A stretch of 55,834 nucleotides of DNA from Gammaproteobacteria bacterium (GTDB lineage: Bacteria; Pseudomonadota; Gammaproteobacteria; Xanthomonadales; SZUA-36). The position numbers were made by a program, and so were the translations under genes. Each line of letters begins with the position of its first letter. Within the stretch, counting starts at the first letter, position 1. Below the pieces are notes generated by a model that was not told the origin of the DNA, searched no databases, and saw nothing but the letters and a program-made list of their open reading frames with translations. This document shows positions 46,525 through 54,202 of this stretch, piece after piece. The stretch lies in the NCBI GenBank assembly GCA_021772935.1, contig JAJFLA010000034.1, forward strand, positions 1-55,834, written 5' to 3'.

Positions 46525-47268
46525 ATGACTCAATCGTGTGATGTTCATGCATCCACCAACGTTTATATTCTAGTGGCCGAGGATGATCCCATCGTTCAGA
46601 TGGTAGTAAAAAATATACTTGAACAGGCTGGTTACAAGGCTGACTTTGTGGCGGATGGTAAAGAGGTGCTCAATGCGCTTGAAGTACAGGACTATGACCT
46701 TATCGTCATGGATTGTTTCATGCCGCACATGGATGGTTTTACAACGACCCGGTTTATCCGAAACACTGATTCCACGGGGATTCGGTCAGGGATTCCTATC
46801 ATCGCAATGACAGGTCTTACAGCAAAAGATGACCAGCGTCGGTGTCTGGATGCCGGAATGGATGATTATGTATGCAAGCCGGTTGATGCACACACACTCA
46901 TCTCAGTTATTGAACGTAGCCTGGGTAGGGCAAAAGGTGAGACCACTGTTTTGCAGCAGAACGACACGCAGACAGGAGAAATTCTGGAAGATAACTTCCT
47001 GAATACTATTATTGACAAGTTCCTGGAGGAAGTGCCGCAAGTGATCATCGACTTACAAGCGGCAGCCGAGTGCGGCGATGCAGCCACACTTCAGCACATC
47101 GGTCACCGTTTGCGTGGTGCAACTGATATCCTTGAGGCGTCAACGCTATCTGTGCACGCGCTAGCACTGGAGCAGGCTGGGAAAGATGGGAATACCGCGC
47201 TTGCCAGCAAGCTTGCATCGGAATTGATTAAAGAATTGCAGAAACTGCTTGCTGCGTTGACAGAATAA
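46525..47268 (+). CDS. receiver-Hpt phosphotransfer protein
   Basis: The 247-residue cytoplasmic protein has an N-terminal receiver (AEDD pocket, D63 in IVMDCFMPHMDG, K in VCKPVDAHTL) and a C-terminal Hpt four-helix domain with H194 in IGHRLRGATDIL. It has no kinase or DNA-binding domain, so it should be a phosphate shuttle between a hybrid kinase receiver and a response regulator. Candidates within the window are the hybrid kinases at 3030 and 41565 as donors and the divergent NarL-type regulator as acceptor (inference). Confidence 0.92.
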   Translation: MTQSCDVHASTNVYILVAEDDPIVQMVVKNILEQAGYKADFVADGKEVLNALEVQDYDLIVMDCFMPHMDGFTTTRFIRNTDSTGIRSGIPIIAMTGLTAKDDQRRCLDAGMDDYVCKPVDAHTLISVIERSLGRAKGETTVLQQNDTQTGEILEDNFLNTIIDKFLEEVPQVIIDLQAAAECGDAATLQHIGHRLRGATDILEASTLSVHALALEQAGKDGNTALASKLASELIKELQKLLAALTE

Positions 47269-47331
47269 TACGGTCAACACTGGTATTAAATGTAGTAATG
47301 ATGGCTCGTTGGTGCGGTGGTTAAGTCCAGA

Positions 47332-48000
47332 TTAGTCTCTGCTATGACGTCGCACGAGCCCAACTAGACCTCTCGCCAGCAATGGAAAAGAAGCTAACAG
47401 ACCCAGTGCCAGAATCAGGCCGGGTGAAAAAATGGCAGCCATGCTAAATGTATCGATGTCTCCCAACTGACCGCCGGTATAAACAAGTATTAGTGTTACA
47501 GGCACCATTCCGCAAAGGGTCGCAAGCATAAACACTGAAACTCGCATGGAAGTAAGCCCCATCAACAGGTTCAGTAGCCAGAAAGGGATAAGCGGTACCA
47601 TCCTCAGACCAAACAGATAAAAAGCGCCTTCTTTTTCGATACCCTTGTTGACCACTTCAACTTGACCGGCAAAGCGTCTGTTAATCAAATCATGAAAAAG
47701 ATATCTGCTGCTATAAAGTGCGACTGTCCCGCCCAGGGTAGAGGCCAGCAAGGATATGAAAAAGCCGGTCACAGTGCCAAAAATAATACCACTAGCCACT
47801 ATCAAAGCCGCCGTTACAGGTAATGAACAACTGGTGCTGACAACAAAAACGAAAAAAAACACGGTGGCTGTAATGACCGGTGATTGTGCGAACAGGTCCT
47901 GATACAAGCGGATACTGAGGTATTTTTCACCACCACCGACAAAGTACAGGGTGACAACAGTGGCAATGAATGCAGCCAGTGCGAGTTTCTTTACTGGCAT
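47332..48000 (-). CDS. TVP38/TMEM64 (DedA-like) membrane protein
   Basis: About 222 residues from ATG 48000, which overlaps the upstream acyltransferase stop region; a TTG at 48012 is an alternative. GGAAGAG lies 3 bases before the ATG. About six spans and the VTT motifs SCSLPVTAALIVASGIIFG and LRMVPLIPFWLLNLLMGLT identify a TVP38/DedA-type protein. Members are linked to phospholipid scrambling or carrier-lipid recycling. Coupling to a glycerolipid acyltransferase gene fits a lipid role. Confidence 0.87.
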   Translation of the reverse strand: MPVKKLALAAFIATVVTLYFVGGGEKYLSIRLYQDLFAQSPVITATVFFFVFVVSTSCSLPVTAALIVASGIIFGTVTGFFISLLASTLGGTVALYSSRYLFHDLINRRFAGQVEVVNKGIEKEGAFYLFGLRMVPLIPFWLLNLLMGLTSMRVSVFMLATLCGMVPVTLILVYTGGQLGDIDTFSMAAIFSPGLILALGLLASFPLLARGLVGLVRRHSRD

Positions 48001-49442
48001 TGGCTCTTCCAACTTGTTTTAGCAGATGTTGAATCAACAAAATCGGAGACGGTATTGCAGTAATATTCGAGTAGCCTTTTTTGACTTTCCACCAGTCTGA
48101 ATTGACCGTCACCGGTTGGTTCAATAATTTTTCTCCGCAATAACACGTAAATGCCCTGACTGAGTGCGTAATCGCCGTCGTTGTTGGGTAGAAAAACCGG
48201 GACACCGGTAGCAATCAGATTGTCGATCAGCTTTGTGGCCCTGACTTTCAGTTTTAATTCTGAAATTGGCAGATCATCGCTATTAGCAAGCACGCTCGCC
48301 AGCAGATAAGTCGGCAATACAGGCAACAGGCTACCAATTCGTGCGGCCAGATCATTGCCCAGAGCGGTAATGCTCTGCCGGCGGTCTACCTTGTCCTGGT
48401 CGCTGATAATGACATTATGCTCTTGCTGCCAGGCATTCAGTGAAACCGGCTTGCCAAAATTGACGCAAGCGTAGCCAAAAGGTTTGTGTCTGCGGGGCAT
48501 TACATAGGTAGCGACGGTTGTAAAGAATTTCAGAAATGAAAATAGGGAGTAGAAGGCCCCTTTCGAGTTGAAGCCTTCTTCCTGATGGGCAATGAGGGTT
48601 CTGTCTTCCGGTATCTTGTCGTAGTTAAGCGCACAAGGAATAAAAACAATATCTTTACAGCTACCCTGGTCGAATGCTTTGACCAGGTAATTCAGCAAAC
48701 CGAGTTTCAATGGTTGAATTCGCCCGTCACGGGACAAACCACCTTCAATAAACACACCCTGTGGCATGCAGTGGGAGGTGGCAAGGAAAACATAACGTTC
48801 CAATATTCTGTGATACAGAGGATTGTCAGGCTGGTCGCGACGGACAATAAAAAACCCCAGTGCATGCAGGAATTGCTGGAACGGGAAAACCAGCGCCCAC
48901 TCTCCGGCAGAATAAGACACAGGTGCAGCTTTTGATGTCAAATAAATGAGCAATAAGGGGTCAAAATTTGAGCGGTGATTGGAGACCATGACTACACAGC
49001 TGTCTTTGGGGATGTTTTTGTATTCACTTTCTGCTGAAAAACCAACCTGGATCCAGTAGAACAGCCGCAACCATTTTCTTGCTACCCAGTAGCCAATGCG
49101 AAAATAAAGTAGTGCGTTAAACGTAGGTACGATCTCGGTGGCAAACTTTTTTGCCTGGGCCAGTGCTTCTTCCTTCGTACCCAGATGATCAGCCGCCAAG
49201 GCAATGGCAGCGTTAACCTGTGGGTCATTGATGATTCTATCGACCCACAATTGACGATTTGCCATCGCATAAGAGGGCAAGCCAAACTTGAGCTCTTCAT
49301 CGAGAATTCGTTCAGTCGTTTGCGAGCGGTGGTAAATCATGCGTTGTAACAAAGGCAAAAAAAGCATGCGCCAGAGTGCATATGCTGCCAATAGCAACAA
49401 AAGAAAAAACTGCCAGTTTGTTAAAGTAACTGTTTCCTGCAT
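47991..49442 (-). CDS. short PlsB-like glycerolipid acyltransferase
   Basis: The 483-residue protein has an N-terminal membrane span (about 11-30) and an LPLAT acyltransferase core: block I NHRSNFD (H156, D161), block II LGFFIVRRDQPDNPLY, block III FIEGGLSRDGR and block IV VFIPCALNYDKIPE. The C-terminal third, ending LLEYYCNT, resembles PlsB glycerol-3-phosphate acyltransferases, but the chain lacks the long N-terminal region of the ~800-residue PlsB. It probably acylates glycerol-3-phosphate or lysophosphatidate. It overlaps the TVP38 gene by ten bases. Confidence 0.85.
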   Translation of the reverse strand: MQETVTLTNWQFFLLLLLAAYALWRMLFLPLLQRMIYHRSQTTERILDEELKFGLPSYAMANRQLWVDRIINDPQVNAAIALAADHLGTKEEALAQAKKFATEIVPTFNALLYFRIGYWVARKWLRLFYWIQVGFSAESEYKNIPKDSCVVMVSNHRSNFDPLLLIYLTSKAAPVSYSAGEWALVFPFQQFLHALGFFIVRRDQPDNPLYHRILERYVFLATSHCMPQGVFIEGGLSRDGRIQPLKLGLLNYLVKAFDQGSCKDIVFIPCALNYDKIPEDRTLIAHQEEGFNSKGAFYSLFSFLKFFTTVATYVMPRRHKPFGYACVNFGKPVSLNAWQQEHNVIISDQDKVDRRQSITALGNDLAARIGSLLPVLPTYLLASVLANSDDLPISELKLKVRATKLIDNLIATGVPVFLPNNDGDYALSQGIYVLLRRKIIEPTGDGQFRLVESQKRLLEYYCNTVSDFVDSTSAKTSWKSQCQ

Positions 49443-49490
49443 ATTTGTCCGGGTCTGGGTGGTTGTCGGGTACTATTGATTTGCCGGCTT

Positions 49491-50891
49491 TTAAAGCGGC
49501 AAAGTATCTTCGCGTGCCGCAAATTGCTTGAGCACTTCGGCAAACCTCAGTAAAGGTGCATCATCATTAATCATACCCAGTGGAATAGAGAAGTGCCCAC
49601 GTTTGTAAGAAAAGCGGTTTTCCTCAGGCACGTTCCAGGCGTCCATTTGTGTTAGTGCTGTTTTGATGGGCGTCACCGTATCTTCGCTACCGTAAACCGT
49701 CACTATAAACCGCCCTTCGATGCATATCGCTTGCTCTGGGTCGATTCGTTGCAGCCAGCTCTTTTCAGTATCCTGATGCCAACCCGCAGCACGCATCGCG
49801 TCACCAAGGTTCCAGATATCCGACAGCACACCGTCCAATGCGGCTTCGGACATGTGCTGACTGTGGGTGATGGCCAGCAGAGCGTCCGGTTGGAGTCTTT
49901 CAGGCCAGGTGGTGGCACTCATGGCGATAGCTTTCGCGCTCTGTGCACCCAGGCTGCTGCCACCAATGGCAACCGGGCCGCTGCTATTGTTTCTGCACCA
50001 ATTGATGATTGTCGGCCACTCCTTGTGTTGTGCGGCGACAAAGTCGAAGATACTGATCGGAAGTTTTGAAAGAAATTGTTCGCCACCATAGTGACCGGGT
50101 AGGACCCGACGCCCGTGCCAGGGTGCCTCCGGGCGAATTACGCGGATACCCAGCCTGGTCAATTGCGTGATCTCGTCCAGTAATTGGTGATAGTGGTCAA
50201 ACTCCACACTCATGCCGTGGCCGAATATCAGTGTAGGTGGGTTGTCAATACCATTGGGTTCATGCACCCGGGCATAAACCAGATCATGCATTTGCTGGCT
50301 GGGAGAAGGGAAGCGTAACCAATAATCCTTTCCGTAGCTCGTTGGGATCGAACGTGAGACTTCCACCTTTGGGAGTTGCTCGGGCAGCGCAAAATACTCC
50401 GACAATTTTTCACCATTTTTACCAAAACGACTTGCAACTTCCTCAGGTGTTGGTGGGTTCATGGAGACGGAGGTTTTAACCAGTCGGCGTAAAGAAGAGA
50501 ATTTCCTTCTGGCCATATTGTAATCACTGCGGAAATCCAGACGCATCTCCTCGACAATGGGCAAACGTTCTTCAGCCACGGACTGATCGCCGAAAAAGTA
50601 GTCGTGCCACAACTGTTCTATCGAAAAAGCCTTCAACCGTGCGCGTTCAAACTGGTGCAGCGCACTGGCAATGGTTTTACGTTGGGACTTGCTGGGTGCC
50701 TTTAGTGGTACCTGTTGAATAAATCTGTCGACATCACCATCGGCTGCCCGGGCCGCGGCCCAGAGTCTGGAAAGTGGAAAATACCAGTGTTTAAGCAAAT
50801 ACAGGACAACTCTATCAAGCCATGGTCTGGCAATTAGCCGACCGACCGGGGAGGTAATCAATTTCGATGTAAAATCTGAAATTTTGGGCAT
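49491..50891 (-). CDS. alpha/beta hydrolase, ABHD18-like
   Basis: The 466-residue protein has a basic, helical N-terminal third and an alpha/beta-hydrolase domain from about residue 195. Motifs are LIFGHGMSVEFDHY (oxyanion region), RPEAPWHGRR, the nucleophile S313 in GGSSLGAQ, VTVYGSEDTVTPI (acid) and KRGHFSI (likely base His). The layout recalls the ABHD18/DUF2048 group. No signal peptide is seen. It is placed 48 bases before an acyltransferase gene and 9 bases after another on the same strand, which suggests a lipase or acyl-transfer role in the same lipid pathway. Confidence 0.8.
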   Translation of the reverse strand: MPKISDFTSKLITSPVGRLIARPWLDRVVLYLLKHWYFPLSRLWAAARAADGDVDRFIQQVPLKAPSKSQRKTIASALHQFERARLKAFSIEQLWHDYFFGDQSVAEERLPIVEEMRLDFRSDYNMARRKFSSLRRLVKTSVSMNPPTPEEVASRFGKNGEKLSEYFALPEQLPKVEVSRSIPTSYGKDYWLRFPSPSQQMHDLVYARVHEPNGIDNPPTLIFGHGMSVEFDHYHQLLDEITQLTRLGIRVIRPEAPWHGRRVLPGHYGGEQFLSKLPISIFDFVAAQHKEWPTIINWCRNNSSGPVAIGGSSLGAQSAKAIAMSATTWPERLQPDALLAITHSQHMSEAALDGVLSDIWNLGDAMRAAGWHQDTEKSWLQRIDPEQAICIEGRFIVTVYGSEDTVTPIKTALTQMDAWNVPEENRFSYKRGHFSIPLGMINDDAPLLRFAEVLKQFAAREDTLPL

Positions 50892-50900
50892 CGCGGAACC

Positions 50901-51809
50901 CTAAACTTCCTCGTCCGAGTACAACTGAGCATTCCGTTGAGGGCTGGGTCTCTTGTGCTTCCATCTTCGGTGGGACCATAACCAGATTTCAGGGTGTTTA
51001 AGAATGTCTTGCTCCAGGCGTTTCGTATGTATCTCTGTCACTTCATTCTCTGACAGTTGTTGCGGGTGTTCAATTAATAACTCGCTATGAAGCTTGTACT
51101 GTCCCCTTTTTTCACGAATGAACGAGAGGTAGATTATCGGGTAGTCATGTTTCTTGGAAATGACTTCGGTGCCTTTGAAAACCGCCGTATCCTGGTTCAG
51201 GAAAGTCATCCAATGTGCGCTTGCAGCTGCTGGAGTCTGGTCGCCGACAAAACCGGTGGCGGTTACTTGACTTTTATTTTTTATCATTTCTTTATAAGCA
51301 CTTTTCATGGGGTAGGTCTTGTTGCCCAGTCGCGTCCTCATTTTGTTAAAGAGCTTGTCAAAGTGTTTATTGCTTAATGGGTGATAAATGATATACAACT
51401 GATGTATAGGCAGTTGGCTGAAATACGACCCGCCGAGCTCCCAGTTGCCCAAGTGACCCATAGTGATAATGACACTTTGCTTTTGTTCGAAGTAATGTTC
51501 AAAAGCAGAGATGTCACCGCAGCTGAAACGCCTTTTCAATGCTGTAGTAGATATGGAAAGATTTTTGATGGTTTCAAAAATGAGATCACAAAAGTAGCGG
51601 TAGAAGTCACTGCGGATTTTATCAATTTCAGTCGTGGATTTTTCAGGAAAAGCGTTATTAAGATTTTCCGTCACTACATCCCGGCGATAAGCGATCAAAC
51701 GGTAAACCAGTACGTAAAACACATCCGATAACAGGTACAGGATCTTGAAGGGCAGATACGAGATCAGGTACAAGAATGGAAGTGCCAGATAGTAAATTAT
51801 CGCGCTCAT
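50901..51809 (-). CDS. lysophospholipid/lipid A acyltransferase (LpxL/HtrB family)
   Basis: The 302-residue protein has an N-terminal membrane-anchoring segment (about residues 5-35) and the LpxL family core with HX4E catalytic motif (H119, E124 in MGHLGNWE), DQTPAAAS and PEIWLWSHRRWKH. The stretches KILYLLSDVFYVLVYRLIAYRR, ENLNNAFPEKS and YRYFCDLIFETIKNLSIS look like Bacteroidota homologues rather than gammaproteobacterial LpxL/LpxM, which suggests acquisition by transfer. It leads the lipid gene set that continues to 47332. Confidence 0.88.
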   Translation of the reverse strand: MSAIIYYLALPFLYLISYLPFKILYLLSDVFYVLVYRLIAYRRDVVTENLNNAFPEKSTTEIDKIRSDFYRYFCDLIFETIKNLSISTTALKRRFSCGDISAFEHYFEQKQSVIITMGHLGNWELGGSYFSQLPIHQLYIIYHPLSNKHFDKLFNKMRTRLGNKTYPMKSAYKEMIKNKSQVTATGFVGDQTPAAASAHWMTFLNQDTAVFKGTEVISKKHDYPIIYLSFIREKRGQYKLHSELLIEHPQQLSENEVTEIHTKRLEQDILKHPEIWLWSHRRWKHKRPSPQRNAQLYSDEEV

Positions 51810-52025
51810 AAACCGCCCGCTGAAGTTATCAATAGTAGATTACTCGAATCTATCTTTGAGTTCCCGGTTTCTTTATTTAGCTGATTTTGTCCTGGATTCC
51901 TGTATTCCGGTGTCAAACTTTTGCTCTGTTCATGAGGCGTCAATGACATAGCCCTATGCTGGCAGTGATATAACAGAAAGTTGACATGAAACTGTTAGCA
52001 TGTGTTTTTCTGCTATTGGCTTCCA

Positions 52026-52679
52026 TCAAACTTCTTTGTGCTTGAGTAAGCCCTGCACGATCAGGTATTGGGCTGAGATATAGGTCGACATCACCAGAAT
52101 CCGTTCGGCGGGTACTGCAAAGGCAAATTTATTCACTGCGATCAGGCTGTCTGAAACCACAAACAGGATGACACCGGTTGATACCAACACAAAGCTGCTT
52201 GCAGATGTGGCACCCCTGCGTTTATGTGCCCATACACCCATGCTCAGCAACACCAGCGCATAAACCAGTACGGGTATCAACATACCGCCAAGCCCGGGGT
52301 AAAGCACCCAGACCAATACGGCTCCAACAATTACAAATTTAATCACATCCAGCGGCCTTAGCTCCCCAGTGGCTGCACCGGTCTGGTGGTAGGCGATGAT
52401 GTAAAAGATGTGGGCACCCAGAAATGATGCCAGACCGGCGATGAACAAGTCGTCGGATATGAGAAAAACATCTCCGGCCCAGGAAAATATCAATGCCAGC
52501 ACAACATACTTTCGCCACCCGGGATATCCCTGTGATGCAGAAATAAAGTACAAAAGTAAGGTGATCATCAATAACGGTTTGACTGACACGTACAGCAGGT
52601 GCAGGTCGAAAAACAAGGCGATTATCACGATTACTGCTGAGAGTACAAACAGAATCTGCCAGATTGATTTGATGGTCAT
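52026..52679 (-). CDS. YhhN family membrane protein (lysoplasmalogenase-like)
   Basis: The 217-residue protein has about eight hydrophobic spans and the YhhN pattern VSVKPLLMITLLLYF, LIFSWAGDVFLISDDLFIAGLASFLGAHIFYIIAYH and VSDSLIAVNKF. The animal homologue TMEM86 hydrolyses lysoplasmalogens and some bacterial members share this activity. Conserved Asp residues (GDVF, SDSL) are present. It lies between the thiolase gene and the acyltransferase cluster on the same strand, separated by a strong hairpin from the former. Confidence 0.88.
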   Translation of the reverse strand: MTIKSIWQILFVLSAVIVIIALFFDLHLLYVSVKPLLMITLLLYFISASQGYPGWRKYVVLALIFSWAGDVFLISDDLFIAGLASFLGAHIFYIIAYHQTGAATGELRPLDVIKFVIVGAVLVWVLYPGLGGMLIPVLVYALVLLSMGVWAHKRRGATSASSFVLVSTGVILFVVSDSLIAVNKFAFAVPAERILVMSTYISAQYLIVQGLLKHKEV

Positions 52680-52724
52680 CAGTTTTTATACACTACGAGT
52701 GGAAAAGGACATGTTAAACCAAGG

Positions 52725-52749
52725 GGGGTCAGAGTTTTACTCTGACCCC
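52725..52749. repeat. perfect 11-bp inverted repeat, GGGGTCAGAGT type
   Basis: GGGGTCAGAGT-ttt-ACTCTGACCCC forms a perfect hairpin between the thiolase and YhhN genes. There is no T-run next to it on the minus strand, the transcribed strand here. This motif resembles GGGGTCAGAGT-type palindromes I have seen in many proteobacterial genomes, so it may be a REP-like repeat. It may still end the thiolase transcript. Confidence 0.65.
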
Positions 52750-52773
52750 GGGTTTCCTTTTTTCCCAATACGC

Positions 52774-53973
52774 TTATTTTCCAACCTTGATCACGGCCGC
52801 CATCGAAGTATCACCAGCAGCACACCCCTGGAAAAGACCCCAGCCACCGCCGAGCAATGCGAGCTCTTCGATTAACTCGATGATGGCGCGGCTGCCGGTT
52901 GGTCCCTGTGGGTGTCCCCAGATCAACGAGCTGCCATAGTTGTTCATTGACATCAAGTCCGCGCCGGTTTCGCGTGCGAATACGATGTCGTTGACCGCAA
53001 ACGGATTGTGCGATTTGATTGCAGTAAGATCCTTGATACCAATACCGGCCCGTTGCAGGGCCTGCATGGATGCCGGAATCGTTGCGGCAGGCATATAGCT
53101 TTTTTCTACTCTTGCCTGGCCAAACGATACGACTTGAATGCTAATTGAGGCATCAGATGATAGTTCTTTTGCCTTTTCCTCAGTAGTCACGATCAATCCG
53201 GCAGTGCCATCGGCAGGGTGGGTTTGTCCGCCAAAGGTGATGGTTCCGCCTTCTTTGACCGTCCTGAGTTTCGTCAATCCTTCTGCGGTGCTTTTAAAGA
53301 TACCTTCGTCGCCCAACATTGTGGACTTGGTTTTTTTAAAGCGAGCATCGGGAACATCAAAGGGCAAGGTCATAAAGCGTTTCAAGAATGCAGAATCATC
53401 GGCCAGTGCATCTTCGTATTGCTCTAGTCGTCGTAACACGACTTCGTGTTGTTCAGCCGTTGAAACATTCCATTTGCTCGCACAGTTTTCTGCTGTTTGC
53501 GTCATATCTCCACGTGTATAGGGGTCAAAGCCCATATTGTCTGGCACCCAGTCTTCATGTCCGCCGATGCCGCCAGGTGCGCCGGGTCTCGGATAATAAA
53601 GATGTGGTCCATTGGAGAGTCGGTCAGTAGTAACGGCCAGAACGCAGCTTGCAGCGCCGGTTTTGACTTCCTGTGCTGCCAGAGATAAAACCCGGGCACT
53701 GGTGGCACAGGCCTGGCTGATGGTTGGGCCGCCAATGTGGTCTGCGCCGACCATTCCGGCTAACCAGGGTAGTCCATAAAAGGAATATTGTTGTGGAACG
53801 GTCATGCCGAGTATTCCGGAATCGAAGACGTCCGTTGAGATTCCGCGTGCTTCGAGCGACTCCCTGGCGACATGTGCAGCAAATTCCACGCTTGGAAGGT
53901 GCCCGAGACTGCCTTGCCACCTCGCGAAAGGACTACACCAATACGCACCGTATGGAATATAGCTACTAGTCAT
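52774..53973 (-). CDS. thiolase family protein (acetyl-CoA acetyltransferase-like)
   Basis: The 399-residue protein has the thiolase fold with the nucleophilic C89 in ISQACATSA, the His of IKSHNPFAVND, GHPQGPTG and a C-terminal GCAAGDTS in place of the usual CxGGG-type active-site loop. The last motif retains a Cys. It should cleave or form 3-ketoacyl-CoA; substrate chain length or a ring-type substrate is not readable. GAGGAG lies 8 bases upstream of ATG 53973. It is divergent from an acyl-CoA ligase gene and probably co-regulated. Confidence 0.9.
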   Translation of the reverse strand: MTSSYIPYGAYWCSPFARWQGSLGHLPSVEFAAHVARESLEARGISTDVFDSGILGMTVPQQYSFYGLPWLAGMVGADHIGGPTISQACATSARVLSLAAQEVKTGAASCVLAVTTDRLSNGPHLYYPRPGAPGGIGGHEDWVPDNMGFDPYTRGDMTQTAENCASKWNVSTAEQHEVVLRRLEQYEDALADDSAFLKRFMTLPFDVPDARFKKTKSTMLGDEGIFKSTAEGLTKLRTVKEGGTITFGGQTHPADGTAGLIVTTEEKAKELSSDASISIQVVSFGQARVEKSYMPAATIPASMQALQRAGIGIKDLTAIKSHNPFAVNDIVFARETGADLMSMNNYGSSLIWGHPQGPTGSRAIIELIEELALLGGGWGLFQGCAAGDTSMAAVIKVGK

Positions 53974-54032
53974 GATTTCTGCTCCTCAAGCTTGCTTTGA
54001 CCGCAATAGTGGTATTATAGTACCTAAATACC

Positions 54033-54058
54033 GTTTAAGATTAAACTATAGTGGTTTA
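54033..54058. promoter_or_regulatory. overlapping palindromes between thiolase and acyl-CoA ligase genes
   Basis: GTTTAAGATTAAAC (54033-54046) is a palindrome with a 2-base centre. Its second arm also pairs with GTTTA at 54054-54058 (TAAAC-7 bases-GTTTA). It lies 60 bases from the thiolase start and 145 bases from the ligase start and could be an operator for a TetR- or FadR-type regulator. No such regulator gene is in the window. Confidence 0.35.
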
Positions 54059-54202
54059 TGATGATTATGTAAAATCCCATTCTGCCTGATTGATTCGTGC
54101 TTGTGATTGAGTTATGTCAAGAATGCAACAGGTAGTGCGAATGCCACGGAGGCGGTAGCCGGATCGTGGGCTTGAGACAGTGGAGGGTAGATAGTAGATG
54201 TT

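Noticed and set aside
51986-52045. A 19-codon frame reading like a signal peptide (MKLLACVFLLLASIKLLCA)
   Set aside because: It stops at once, overlaps the 3' end of YhhN and lacks a clear ribosome binding site; chance is likely.
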